From: GCA-2718035 sp964435285
GTDB taxonomy: Bacteria; Bacteroidota; Bacteroidia; Flavobacteriales; TMED113
Length of the DNA: 64,000 bases
Assembly (NCBI GenBank): GCA_964435285.1
Contig: CAYSYA010000006.1
Coordinates: 59,907 to 123,906 of the forward strand
Direction of reading: 5' to 3'
Made by a program: the position numbers and the translations under genes. Shown piece by piece: positions 17,524 through 27,127 of this stretch. Every line of letters starts with the position of its first letter. The first letter of the stretch is position 1. The notes beneath the pieces were generated by a model that saw nothing but the letters and a program-made list of their open reading frames with translations, did no database searches and was not told where the DNA came from.

Positions 17524-18876
17524 ATGTTTAATTTTAAAATCTTTTTTCTCTTTATTCTAATTAGTATTTTTTCTTATTCTCAAGAAAAAAAGAAAAAATT
17601 AGATGGAATTGTTGCTATGGTTGGAGATGAAGTATTATTCTATAGTGAATTGCAGGAAAATATAATGCAATATAAATCCCAAACCAGTTCAACCCTTTCT
17701 GACTCACTACTTTCAAAACAAGTATTAGAAGAGTTATTATTTCAAAAGCTTTTAGTTTATCATGCTAAAATTGATAGTATTGAAGTTAGCGATATGGAAG
17801 TTAATAATAATTTAAATAGACGTTTGGACTATATAATTTCTCAAATAGGCTCTGTAAAAAAAGTTGAAAAATATTTTGATAAAACTATAGCTCAAATTAA
17901 GGATGAGTTGTCAGTCAATATAAGAGAACAGCTTACAGCTCAAATGATGCAACAAGAAATAACTCGATTTGTTGATATAACTCCCTCTGAAATTTCAAAT
18001 TATTATGAGGACATTCCAAAAGATAGTTTACCATTCATAGAAAATCAATTTCAAATTGCGCAAATTTTGATATTACCCAACCCTTCTGATTCCTCAATTT
18101 TAGAAACGAAGAGTAAACTTAATAATTTAAAAGAGAGAATTGAAAGTGGAGATAAATTTTCTACAATGGCTATTTTATATTCAGAAGATCCAGGTTCATC
18201 AAGAACAGGAGGTGAATATTTTGGTGTTAAAAAAGGCCAATTAGAAAAAAAATTTGAATCAGTAATATTTAGTCTTTCGGTCGGTGAGATTTCTAATGTT
18301 TTTAAAACTGATTTTGGTTTTCATATTGCTAAACTATTAGATCGTAAAGGAGGTGTTGTTGATTTTGCACATATACTAATGGTTCCTAAAATATTTTATA
18401 AGGAGTTAAATGAATCAAAAAATGTTTTGACTTCTTTAAAAGAAGATTTAAATAACGGTTTAATTTCTTTTGAAACCGCTGCTAGCAAGTATTCTGATGA
18501 TGACTTAACAAAACATAATGGAGGATTGTTAATAAACGATCAAACAGGAGAATTAAACTTTTTTTTAGACGAAATCGACCCTTTGATTAAACAAAACATA
18601 ATTAACTTAGAAGAAGATGATATTTCTGATCCCTTGTATTATAAAAGCATTGACGGAAAAGAGGGCTACAGACTAATAAAATTAGTAAAGAAAAAAGATG
18701 CACATTTTGCAAATCCCACTGATGATTTTAATTTAATTAAAATTTATGCTGAAAATAATAAAAAGCAAAATATGCTGCTGGAATGGATAAACTTAAAAAT
18801 TAAAAACACATTTATCCATATTGATGAAGATTTCAGTGATTTAGATTTTAATTACGAATGGAATAAACATTTATAA
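17524..18876 (+). CDS. surA: SurA-like periplasmic chaperone/peptidyl-prolyl isomerase
   Basis: From ATG 17524 the protein is 450 residues, with a signal peptide (ending FSYSQ), a SurA N-domain (LDGIVAMVGDEVLFYSEL, typical) and two rotamase domains (about 180-285 and 290-390). The first has the full signature FQIAQILI, GEYFGVKKGQLEKKFE and FGFHIAKLLD. The second is more divergent. An in-frame TTG at 17497 would add nine polar residues before the signal peptide, so I chose ATG. The gene sits between the long isomerase and a MoxR ATPase, an order I recall from other Flavobacteriia. Confidence 0.88.
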   Translation: MFNFKIFFLFILISIFSYSQEKKKKLDGIVAMVGDEVLFYSELQENIMQYKSQTSSTLSDSLLSKQVLEELLFQKLLVYHAKIDSIEVSDMEVNNNLNRRLDYIISQIGSVKKVEKYFDKTIAQIKDELSVNIREQLTAQMMQQEITRFVDITPSEISNYYEDIPKDSLPFIENQFQIAQILILPNPSDSSILETKSKLNNLKERIESGDKFSTMAILYSEDPGSSRTGGEYFGVKKGQLEKKFESVIFSLSVGEISNVFKTDFGFHIAKLLDRKGGVVDFAHILMVPKIFYKELNESKNVLTSLKEDLNNGLISFETAASKYSDDDLTKHNGGLLINDQTGELNFFLDEIDPLIKQNIINLEEDDISDPLYYKSIDGKEGYRLIKLVKKKDAHFANPTDDFNLIKIYAENNKKQNMLLEWINLKIKNTFIHIDEDFSDLDFNYEWNKHL

Positions 18877-18880
18877 TTTT

Positions 18881-19846
18881 ATGATGTCAAATAATTCAGA
18901 AATTCAGAATATTGAAAATTTAGTACATTCTTGTGAAAAAATTAAATTAGAAGTCTCTAAGCTAGTTATAGGACAAACAAATGTAATAAATAAGATACTA
19001 ATTACTATCCTTTCAGGAGGTCATGCTGTTTTAATTGGAGTGCCTGGTCTAGCTAAAACATTGTTGATTAATTCAATTTCAAAAACTCTAGGTTTAAAAT
19101 TCAATAGAATTCAATTTACCCCTGATTTAATGCCATCTGATATTATGGGTGCAGAGATTATCGATAATGATAGAAATTTTAAATTTGTTAAGGGGCCTTT
19201 ATTTGGTAATATTATTTTAGCTGATGAAATAAATAGAACACCTCCAAAAACACAATCTGCTCTTTTGGAAGCAATGCAAGAAAAATCTGTAACAGTTTCA
19301 GGAGTTACCTACAAATTAGATAGTCCTTTTTTTGTTTTAGCTACTCAGAATCCAATAGAACAAGAAGGTACCTATCCCTTGCCAGAAGCTCAACTAGATA
19401 GGTTTATGTTCAGTATCTTAATAAATTATCCTAGTTTAGAAGAAGAACTTAAAATAGTAAAAAGTACCACTTCAACTAATCATCAACAAATAAATAAGGT
19501 TTTAGGAGCTGATGATATTTTAAAATTTCAGAACTGCTTACTAAATTTACCTATAACAAATAATGTTTATTCTTATGCTGTTGAATTAGTGAGAAAAACT
19601 AGGCCGGACTCTAAAAATTGTCCAGAGCAAATAAAAAAGTTTATTGATTTTGGAGCTGGACCAAGAGCCTCTCAGAATTTAATTTTAGGAGCAAAAATGC
19701 ATGCCGTATTAAATGGAAAGTATTCTCCAGATATTGAAGACGTTCGAGCAGTTTCAACAGATGTTTTGAGACATAGATTAGTTAAAAATTATAAAGCTGA
19801 AGCCGAAGGGGTTTCAATAGAAAAAATAATACAAAATTTATTTTAA
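18881..19846 (+). CDS. MoxR family AAA ATPase
   Basis: The 321-residue protein has Walker A GVPGLAKT near residue 57, Walker B ILADEINR and the sensor region ATQNPIEQEGTYPLPEAQLDRF, all hallmarks of MoxR/RavA-type AAA proteins. These act as chaperones, usually with VWA-domain partners, but none is next to it here. It starts four bases after the surA stop with tandem ATG codons. The 3' end overlaps the convergent meaB by nine bases. Confidence 0.93.
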   Translation: MMSNNSEIQNIENLVHSCEKIKLEVSKLVIGQTNVINKILITILSGGHAVLIGVPGLAKTLLINSISKTLGLKFNRIQFTPDLMPSDIMGAEIIDNDRNFKFVKGPLFGNIILADEINRTPPKTQSALLEAMQEKSVTVSGVTYKLDSPFFVLATQNPIEQEGTYPLPEAQLDRFMFSILINYPSLEEELKIVKSTTSTNHQQINKVLGADDILKFQNCLLNLPITNNVYSYAVELVRKTRPDSKNCPEQIKKFIDFGAGPRASQNLILGAKMHAVLNGKYSPDIEDVRAVSTDVLRHRLVKNYKAEAEGVSIEKIIQNLF

Positions 19847-20758
19847 AAAGTTTTCTACTAATTTTTTTGCTATCTTTTTCATGTTCAATCCATCTAGATT
19901 GTTTCTCTTATATCTATTTATTTGAACCTGGACTTCAGAGTCTTTGTAAAATTTATACTTTAGCTCCTCTTTTATAGCTTCATGTAGTAATTTCATTTGT
20001 TTATTTATTAAGTCTTTTTTTGAGGAATGGTTTTCAATCTTTTCCCAGATTGTTCCAATTTCTGTTTTTTTAATTGATGAAAAGCTTTCAACTATTTTTT
20101 TATTATTGAACGTCTCCAAATAATAATTTTTTTCTTTTACTAGTTCCACTTTACTAATTAGGTCAGATTTATGGATGATAATAAAATCAGCAAATTCTAG
20201 TATTCCTTTTTTTATTGCTTGTATTTGATCTCCAGATTTAGGAAGTGTAAGTAAAATATAACAATCTGAAATTGAATAGCCATCAATTTCATTTTGACCA
20301 ACACCAACAGTCTCAATAATAATAACATCAAATCCAAAAGCTTCACATAAAATTACACTTTCTCTTGTTGAACTATTGATTCCGCCTAGTGAACCACTAC
20401 TTGGTGAGGGGCGAATGAACACATTTTTGTGAGAAGAGATATCAGACATTCTTGTTTTATCAGCTAAAATACTCCCATTTGACTTCTTACTGCTTGGGTC
20501 AATCGCTAGAACAGCAATTCTTTTTTTATTATTTAATAAATAAAACCCAAGTTGATTTATGAATGTGCTTTTCCCAACTCCAGGAGGCCCACTAATACAA
20601 ATTTTTTTAGTCTCTTTTCTTTCTTTTAGACATAAATCAATTAATTTATTTGCTTTAATTCTGTCACTCGATGTTGTGCTTTCTACGAGCGTTATTGCTT
20701 TTGATAAAATGCCTATATCGCCTTTTTTAATTCCTTTTAAAATATCTATTACTTTCAT
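19838..20758 (-). CDS. meaB: methylmalonyl-CoA mutase-associated GTPase
   Basis: MeaB is a G3E GTPase that guards loading and repair of the B12 cofactor of methylmalonyl-CoA mutase. The 306-residue protein has Walker A SGPPGVGKST at residues 56-65, the switch region DPSSKKSNGSILADKTRM and the metal-binding ETVGVGQNE, plus a helical C-terminal dimerisation arm. Its ATG overlaps the mutase stop by four bases, as expected for a tightly coupled partner. Confidence 0.95.
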   Translation of the reverse strand: MKVIDILKGIKKGDIGILSKAITLVESTTSSDRIKANKLIDLCLKERKETKKICISGPPGVGKSTFINQLGFYLLNNKKRIAVLAIDPSSKKSNGSILADKTRMSDISSHKNVFIRPSPSSGSLGGINSSTRESVILCEAFGFDVIIIETVGVGQNEIDGYSISDCYILLTLPKSGDQIQAIKKGILEFADFIIIHKSDLISKVELVKEKNYYLETFNNKKIVESFSSIKKTEIGTIWEKIENHSSKKDLINKQMKLLHEAIKEELKYKFYKDSEVQVQINRYKRNNLDGLNMKKIAKKLVENFLK

Positions 20759-23700
20759 TTTTTAGAAATTGACTCAATAATTTCAATTGCGGCTTCAGCT
20801 ATTATAGTACCTGGGCCAAAAATATTATCAACTCCTTTTTTCTTTAAGGAACTATAGTCTTTTTCCGGTATAATACCTCCTAAAACAATATGTATTTTAT
20901 TTTTTGTTTGTTTTTTAATACACTTAATTAATTCTGGAACTAATGTTTTATGTCCGCCTGCCAAACTAGATATTCCAATTATATGAACATCATTTTCAAT
21001 TGCTTGTTTCGTTATTTCTTCAGGAGTTTGAAATAATGGTCCTATATCAACATCAAATCCAAGATCTGAAAAACTTGTAGCAATAACATTTGCACCTCTA
21101 TCATGACCATCTTGCCCAATTTTTGCTACTAAAATTCTTGGTCGTCTTCCGTTTATTTTGGAAAAAAGATTAATTTTTTCTTTTGCTTTTTTAAATTTCT
21201 TATTTTCTTCCATTTGCATAGAGTAAATTCCAGTAGAAATAGTTTTTTCAGGAATATATCTGTTATATTCTTTTTCTATAGCAAATGAAATTTCTCCTAA
21301 AGTTGCTCTTTCCTTTGCTGCTTCAACGCATAAATCTAATAAATTACTTGAATCATTTTTACAAGAACTAGTTATATTTTTTAAAGCTTTTTCAACTTTC
21401 TTTTTATTTCTATTATCTTTTACTTTTTGAATTTTTGAAATTTGACTTTTTTGAACTTTTAAATTATTAATATCTAAAACTTCAACTTTTGTTTTGTTTT
21501 TATTTTGAAAAGCATTTAATCCAATAATTAATATAGATTTTGAATCAATTTGAGCCTGTCTTTTAATTGCAGCTTCTTCAATTTTATTTTTAGGTATTCC
21601 TAACTCAATTAATTTTGTCATTCCTCCATTTTCTTCAACTTCTGTTATTATTTTTTTTGCTTTTTCGATTAGTTCTGACGTTAATTTTTCTATGTAAAAA
21701 CTTCCACCGACAGGGTCAATTAATTGACAAATTTTTGATTCCTTTTGTAAAAATAGTTGAGTGTCTCTAGCTATTTTTGCAGATTTCTCTGTTGGTAATG
21801 TTATTGCTTCATCAAATGCATTAGTATGTAATGATTGTGTTCCTCCAAAAACTGATGCTAAAGCTTCAATACATGTTCTTGTTATGTTATTTAATGGGTC
21901 CTGTTCTGTTAAACTCCAACCCGAAGTTTGACAATGAGCTCTGAGCATTAATGACTTTTGATTTTTTGGTTTAAATTTATTGACAATCTGAGCCCACAAA
22001 ACTCTTGCAGCTCTCATTTTTGCAATTTCCATAAAGAAATTCATTCCAATACCCCAAAAAAATGAAATTCTAGGGGCAAAATCATCAATATTTAATCCAC
22101 TTTTAATTCCTGTTTTCAAATATTCTAAGCCATTAGCTAATGTATAAGCCAGCTCTAATTCTGCTGTAGCTCCAGCCTCAAGCATATGATAACCACTAAC
22201 ACTTATTGAATTAAATTTTGGCATTTTTTTTGAAGTATATTTAAAAATATCACCAACAATTTTCATTGATTGCTGTGGGGGGTAAATGTATGTGTTTCTA
22301 ACTAAAAACTCTTTTAAAATATCATTCTGAATTGTACCACTTAATTTTTTTAATGAAATATTTTTTTCTTTAGCACATACAATTAAAAATGACATAATTG
22401 GTAAAACTGCTCCATTCATTGTCATTGAAATTGAAGTATTTTCAATGTCTATACCTTCAAATAAAGTTTTTAAGTCATCTACAGTATCAATTGCAACTCC
22501 CGCCATACCAACATCAGATTTCACTCTTTCATGGTCAGAGTCATAACCTCTGTGAGTTGGTAAATCAAAAGCAACAGATAAACCAGTTTGACCGGATTTT
22601 AAATTTTTTTTATAAAATTCATTTGATTTTTCAGCTGTAGAAAATCCTGCATATTGTCTAATAGTCCATTTTCTTTGGCAATACATGCTGGTATATGGAC
22701 CTCTCAAGAAAGGAGCGGTTCCTGCACCAAAATTTAAGTGTTCAATACCCTTGAGGTCTAATGAGGAGTATTTAGATTTAATTTTAATTCCCTCAGGACT
22801 TAACCATGTACTATTTTCTCCCTTTATTTTAAATTCAGTATTATCAGGTTTCAGGTGGTTAGTTATTTTTTCAATATAATTGCTTCCAAAAAAAGGGTCG
22901 ATTACTTTATGTAACAAACTTTCATGTTGTAATATTAGTTGTTGTTTAATTCCTTGATTAATATTTTTATATGTTACTTTTAGTGAGTCGCATCCGCCAA
23001 TAACAGAGGATAGTGCTTGAAAACTACTTTGAATTAACTGGTGATAATTTTTACTTTTTAGTTTTGTTTCAGAGGATACATATGGAATTGATTTATACTC
23101 ATTTTGATACCAAATTCTGAAAGCTCTAATTTTAGCTATTTCAAACATAATATTATTAGACAAAATAAAATTAAATTGAATAAAATTGGGATTGATGAAT
23201 GAAGGAATTTTATTTTTTAAATCTAAAAAATTTGTATCTCTAATTTGAAAAAAATGAAATTTATATTTTTGTAATCTTTTTTTTGTTTTAACGTAAATTT
23301 TTTCATTTACAATAATGTCATGAATACATCCCTGAATATATTTATAATCCTTGTGTGATGATAGATAATCTAAAATTTCTAAACCTTTTTTTGTTTTTTT
23401 GAATTCAATAAAGATTTTTTTAAGATTTATGTCTTTTAATAAAGAGTCTAATTTTTTTTTTGTTATGCTTATACTTTTTAAGTTAAAACAAATAGTATTT
23501 GCACCATCAGAAATTGCATTTATAGCATCTAAATTAGATTGTTCAACATTAGTTACATTGATTTCTACGCAGATGTTCCATTTTTTATTTTTATGAAATG
23601 TAGTTTTTTGACTAATCTCTTCTTCAAAATATATTGGATCAAATAATTTATCATTAATTGAATGTTGTATTTTTTTAATATTAAAATTTTCATTTTCAAA

Positions 23701-23766
23701 TTTACGTATCCAATCTTTTTTTGTTTGTGTTGAAAACTCATTAATTGAAGAAAATATCTTTTCCAT
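20755..23766 (-). CDS. scpA: methylmalonyl-CoA mutase, MutA-MutB single-chain fusion
   Basis: The enzyme interconverts succinyl-CoA and methylmalonyl-CoA with adenosylcobalamin. The 1003-residue chain combines a shortened MutA-like region (about 1-305, with AKIRAFRIWY, SSVIGG and KVIDPFFGSNYIEK) and a complete MutB. MutB features are RGPYTSMY at 355-362, R490 (LVRNTYIYPPQ), H527 (SGYHM) and the C-terminal B12 domain with GQDGHDRG (D886, H888, G891). There is no start codon or gap at the join, about residues 305-320. The MutA part lacks its own B12-like domain. Separate mutA and mutB genes are the norm. meaB follows and ftsB precedes. Confidence 0.93.
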   Translation of the reverse strand: MEKIFSSINEFSTQTKKDWIRKFENENFNIKKIQHSINDKLFDPIYFEEEISQKTTFHKNKKWNICVEINVTNVEQSNLDAINAISDGANTICFNLKSISITKKKLDSLLKDINLKKIFIEFKKTKKGLEILDYLSSHKDYKYIQGCIHDIIVNEKIYVKTKKRLQKYKFHFFQIRDTNFLDLKNKIPSFINPNFIQFNFILSNNIMFEIAKIRAFRIWYQNEYKSIPYVSSETKLKSKNYHQLIQSSFQALSSVIGGCDSLKVTYKNINQGIKQQLILQHESLLHKVIDPFFGSNYIEKITNHLKPDNTEFKIKGENSTWLSPEGIKIKSKYSSLDLKGIEHLNFGAGTAPFLRGPYTSMYCQRKWTIRQYAGFSTAEKSNEFYKKNLKSGQTGLSVAFDLPTHRGYDSDHERVKSDVGMAGVAIDTVDDLKTLFEGIDIENTSISMTMNGAVLPIMSFLIVCAKEKNISLKKLSGTIQNDILKEFLVRNTYIYPPQQSMKIVGDIFKYTSKKMPKFNSISVSGYHMLEAGATAELELAYTLANGLEYLKTGIKSGLNIDDFAPRISFFWGIGMNFFMEIAKMRAARVLWAQIVNKFKPKNQKSLMLRAHCQTSGWSLTEQDPLNNITRTCIEALASVFGGTQSLHTNAFDEAITLPTEKSAKIARDTQLFLQKESKICQLIDPVGGSFYIEKLTSELIEKAKKIITEVEENGGMTKLIELGIPKNKIEEAAIKRQAQIDSKSILIIGLNAFQNKNKTKVEVLDINNLKVQKSQISKIQKVKDNRNKKKVEKALKNITSSCKNDSSNLLDLCVEAAKERATLGEISFAIEKEYNRYIPEKTISTGIYSMQMEENKKFKKAKEKINLFSKINGRRPRILVAKIGQDGHDRGANVIATSFSDLGFDVDIGPLFQTPEEITKQAIENDVHIIGISSLAGGHKTLVPELIKCIKKQTKNKIHIVLGGIIPEKDYSSLKKKGVDNIFGPGTIIAEAAIEIIESISKK

Positions 23767-23767
23767 T

Positions 23768-24067
23768 CTATTTTTCTATTTTATAAATAATTTCATTAGG
23801 TTTTGATAGAAGGTATTCCTCTCTTAAAATTTTTTCAAGATTAGGATTTAAGGTATCTGAGTTAAAAATACTGATTAGAGTGCTATCTTTTCTAATTATT
23901 TCTCTAAATCGTTCAATTTCTTTTTCTTGAGTTTTAATCTCTTTACTTAATTTTACATGTCGAATTAAAGCATTTTCATCAAAAAAGATAAGCCAAATCA
24001 AAAGAAAAAAAAACAATAACCTAAATATGTTTTTAGAAACAAATAAAAATATTTTTTTCGTTTTCAA
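23768..24067 (-). CDS. FtsB/DivIC-type septum formation protein
   Basis: The 99-residue protein has one transmembrane helix near residues 14-30 and then a coiled coil (KLSKEIKTQEKEIERFREIIRKD). The tail contains EKILREEYLLSKPNEIIY, the FtsB/DivIC family ending. It should join the FtsQLB-type divisome complex. The gene sits one base upstream of the mutase, a neighbourhood I recall in other Flavobacteriia. Confidence 0.9.
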   Translation of the reverse strand: MKTKKIFLFVSKNIFRLLFFFLLIWLIFFDENALIRHVKLSKEIKTQEKEIERFREIIRKDSTLISIFNSDTLNPNLEKILREEYLLSKPNEIIYKIEK

Positions 24068-24078
24068 TTTAATTTTTT

Positions 24079-25707
24079 TTAGTCTTTAAGGAATGGGTAT
24101 CTGTAATTTTTAGGGGGGACAAAAGTCTCCTTAATTGTTCTTGGTGAAACCCATCTCAAAAGATTCATATAAGAACCTGCTTTATCATTTGTTCCGGACC
24201 CTCTGGACCCTCCAAATGGTTGTTGAGAAACAACCGCTCCTGTAGGTTTATCATTTATATAAAAATTTCCAGCTGAATTCTCTAATGCTTCCAACGCTTT
24301 AGTAATAATATTCCTGTCTTTTGAAAAAATTGAACCTGTAAGTGCGTAATCTGAAGTTGAGTCAATTAATTGTAAGGTCTTATCAAAATCTTGGTCTTTA
24401 TATAAATAAATCGTAACAATTGGTCCAAACAACTCTCTTTTCATTGTGTCGTAATTAGGGTCTGAAGTTAAAATAATTGTAGGTTCAATAAAGTAACCTT
24501 TCTTTTTATTAAATCCTCCTCCAAAAATAATTTTTGCTTTTTTATCTTTCTTTGTTTTCTGTATTGTTGATTTTAAATTTTCAAAGGAGCTGTTATGAAT
24601 AACTGCATTAACAAAGTTTGAAAAATCTCTTGGGTCTCCGACTTTGATTGTTTTCATTTCACTTATCAATTTTTTTTCAATTTTTGCCCATTGACTTTTT
24701 GGAAGATAAATTCTTGATGCTGCAGAACATTTTTGGCCTTGATATTCAAATCCCCCTCTTATAATTGCTGTTACAACTTCGTTGATTTCAGCTGATTTAT
24801 GAGCGATAATAAAATCTTTCCCTCCAGTTTCCCCAACTATTCTAGGGTATGATTTATATTTATTGATATTTCTACCAATTTCTTTCCAAATTGACTGAAA
24901 GACTTTTGTAGAACCTGTAAAGTGGATTCCGCCAAAGTCATTATGTTCAAAAATAACTTTGTTTGCTTCTTCAGGTTTACAGTGAACCATATTAATAACG
25001 CCGTCTGGAAGACCAGCGTCCTTCAATAAATCCATAATTATTTTTGCTGAATATGTTTGACTATCAGATGGTTTCCATACAACAGTGTTTCCCATTAATA
25101 CTGGGGCTAAACATAAATTTGCTGCAATAGATGTAAAATTAAATGGTGTAATAGCGTATACAAAACCTTCAAGTGGCCTATATTCCATTCTGTTCCAAAC
25201 ACCAGTTGAACTTTCAGGTTGACTTTGATAAATTTCAGTTAAAAATTTAACATTAAATTTCAGGAAATCAATTAACTCACATGATGCATCAATTTCTGCC
25301 TGAAAAATGTTTTTAGATTGATTAATCATTGTTGCTGCATTTATTTTTTGTCTGTAAGGGCCAGATAACAGCTCAGCTGCTTTTAAAAATATAGCACATC
25401 TTTGTTCCCATGGAGTGCTTTTCCATTTTTCTTTAGCATTCATACAAGCTGAAATAGCAAGTTTAACCTCTTTTTTTGATCCATAATGACAATAGGCTAC
25501 AATATGTTTGTGGTCGTGAGGTGGGGATATTGCCTTCTTTTTAGATGAGGTTATTTTTTTTCCGTTAATAATCATAGGAAGGTTTATAACCTTGTTTATC
25601 ATTTTGTCATACTCCTTAATTAATTCTAATCTCTCATTGCTTCCAGGTTCATATGCTTTTACAACTTCACATGAAACTTCTGGAACTGAAAATATAGCTT
25701 TTGTCAT
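24079..25707 (-). CDS. pruA: L-glutamate gamma-semialdehyde dehydrogenase (P5C dehydrogenase)
   Basis: It oxidises glutamate semialdehyde/P5C to glutamate in proline catabolism. The 542-residue aldehyde dehydrogenase has the NAD-binding region ITPFNFTSIA and VVWKPSD. The catalytic Glu is in GETGGKDF and the catalytic Cys in GGFEYQGQKCSAASR. The C-terminal GAVVSQQPFGGSRGSGTNDKAG is diagnostic for the PruA type. Length matches the stand-alone Bacteroidota enzyme, not the PutA fusion. No proline dehydrogenase gene lies in the window. Confidence 0.96.
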   Translation of the reverse strand: MTKAIFSVPEVSCEVVKAYEPGSNERLELIKEYDKMINKVINLPMIINGKKITSSKKKAISPPHDHKHIVAYCHYGSKKEVKLAISACMNAKEKWKSTPWEQRCAIFLKAAELLSGPYRQKINAATMINQSKNIFQAEIDASCELIDFLKFNVKFLTEIYQSQPESSTGVWNRMEYRPLEGFVYAITPFNFTSIAANLCLAPVLMGNTVVWKPSDSQTYSAKIIMDLLKDAGLPDGVINMVHCKPEEANKVIFEHNDFGGIHFTGSTKVFQSIWKEIGRNINKYKSYPRIVGETGGKDFIIAHKSAEINEVVTAIIRGGFEYQGQKCSAASRIYLPKSQWAKIEKKLISEMKTIKVGDPRDFSNFVNAVIHNSSFENLKSTIQKTKKDKKAKIIFGGGFNKKKGYFIEPTIILTSDPNYDTMKRELFGPIVTIYLYKDQDFDKTLQLIDSTSDYALTGSIFSKDRNIITKALEALENSAGNFYINDKPTGAVVSQQPFGGSRGSGTNDKAGSYMNLLRWVSPRTIKETFVPPKNYRYPFLKD

Positions 25708-25730
25708 TACATTAAAATTTAAAAATTATT

Positions 25731-25738
25731 CAAAATTA
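25731..25738 (-). promoter_or_regulatory. -7 box upstream of pruA
   Basis: On the minus strand the bases read TAATTTTG, a perfect TAnnTTTG. It is 23 bases upstream of the pruA ATG and just after the stop of the T9SS plug gene, so pruA may be transcribed separately from it. Confidence 0.5.
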
Positions 25739-25749
25739 TGAAAGGAAAA

Positions 25750-27015
25750 TTAATTTAAAGAATTAGAAGTTATTTTTTCAACTGCAATAAGTCTGTCGTA
25801 CCTTTCCCATGGAGATTTGTGGTAGACATAAATTGTATATTCATTATTTGTTTCATAATGATTTCCGTCAATAATTTCATTTAATTCTCCATCTTCATTA
25901 ATTATTATGTATTTGTAGTTATAATAACCTTGTTTTAATAACACTTCTTTTTCAAATTTTTTTCTTTTAGGATTATAATTTAATTGAAAATCAGAATCAA
26001 TGGTCCAATTACTAAGAGCTCCAAACAAAAAAATTTGTTGATTTAAATCTAATCCAGTTTTTTCTAAACTAAATTTAACTAATACGTATTCTGATTCGCT
26101 ATCAGAGAAATCTGAGTTATCTTTTTGAATTAACAATTTCCCGTTTAAATCATATTTTTCAACATAAGGATTATTTGTTTTATTTTTTTCTTCTAAAAGT
26201 TTTACAAAGAAGATATTGCTATTATAATAGTTATTTTTTTTTGTATATATAGTATCAATATTTTTTGAATAAAAACGTAAACTACTAATGTCAAAATCTC
26301 TAAATTCATTTCCGCCGTCAAAATTAATTTCACCATCATAGTCATACTCTAAATAATTTTTACCAATAAAACTTGGTTTTATGTTGCGTTTCGTGTTATT
26401 CCAGTTATCATTTTTTTGAACAACAACTTTTATTTCATCAATTGGATTTAAAACATTTAAGTTGGAGTAAAAAATTTCAAAATCAATCTCTTGTTTTGAA
26501 TCTATATTGTTCACAAATGTTGCTCGTTTTACTATAGCATTTAATTGTGCAATTTTTTCATAAACAACAAATTTTCTTTTAATTACAATCTCTCCATCAG
26601 ATTCATTTTTTACTAATAGAATATAATTACCAGAAATTAAAAAATTTATACTTTCATTAGGGAATTGACATTTGTAATTAACATAATCAATATTAGTATT
26701 GAATGAAAAAGAAAAATTATCAATATAATTTTCTGTAAATCCGTCAATATATTCTGAGGGAAGTAAGTCAGATTTTTTCCATTCATAGTCACAATGTATG
26801 AAGCTGTAAGTATAGTTGTTCATGTCAGTTCCGAGCTCATCAAAAGAAAGTTGTATTTTATCATTTGAGTTGAGTTGAATAGTTGGGTCGACCAACTTAT
26901 TTTCAATGTTGTGTAACAAAACAGTTTTTATTTTATTGGAAGTATATTCGTCAAAAACCTCGCTTTTTGAAATAAAAAAAAATAAAAAAAATAAAAAAAA
27001 TAAATATCGAAACAT
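25750..27015 (-). CDS. type IX secretion system plug protein (DUF5103)
   Basis: The 421-residue protein has a very hydrophobic signal peptide and a beta-rich body. Its blocks include LSFDELGTDMNNYTYSFIHCDYEWKKSDLLPSEYIDGF (about 57-94) and a C-terminal carbohydrate-binding-like strand set with LFGALSNW and GYYNYKYI. These match the DUF5103 family. The Plug closes the SprA channel of the type IX system after cargo release. It is divergent from the nqr operon. Confidence 0.9.
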   Translation of the reverse strand: MFRYLFFLFFLFFFISKSEVFDEYTSNKIKTVLLHNIENKLVDPTIQLNSNDKIQLSFDELGTDMNNYTYSFIHCDYEWKKSDLLPSEYIDGFTENYIDNFSFSFNTNIDYVNYKCQFPNESINFLISGNYILLVKNESDGEIVIKRKFVVYEKIAQLNAIVKRATFVNNIDSKQEIDFEIFYSNLNVLNPIDEIKVVVQKNDNWNNTKRNIKPSFIGKNYLEYDYDGEINFDGGNEFRDFDISSLRFYSKNIDTIYTKKNNYYNSNIFFVKLLEEKNKTNNPYVEKYDLNGKLLIQKDNSDFSDSESEYVLVKFSLEKTGLDLNQQIFLFGALSNWTIDSDFQLNYNPKRKKFEKEVLLKQGYYNYKYIIINEDGELNEIIDGNHYETNNEYTIYVYHKSPWERYDRLIAVEKITSNSLN

Positions 27016-27086
27016 ATCAACATTTTTGGTTCAAAAAAAATAAAATTAATTACTTAAATATAGTAGTTTAATTTTATTAATATTTT

Positions 27087-27094
27087 TATATTCG
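27087..27094 (+). promoter_or_regulatory. possible -7 box of nqr operon
   Basis: TATATTCG differs from the TAnnTTTG consensus at one position and lies 33 bases upstream of the nqrA TTG start. A TTTA at 27067-27070 is too close to be a standard -33 box. The assignment is weak. Confidence 0.35.
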
Positions 27095-27127
27095 TGTACT
27101 TAAAAATCAAACACAAATTATTAAACA

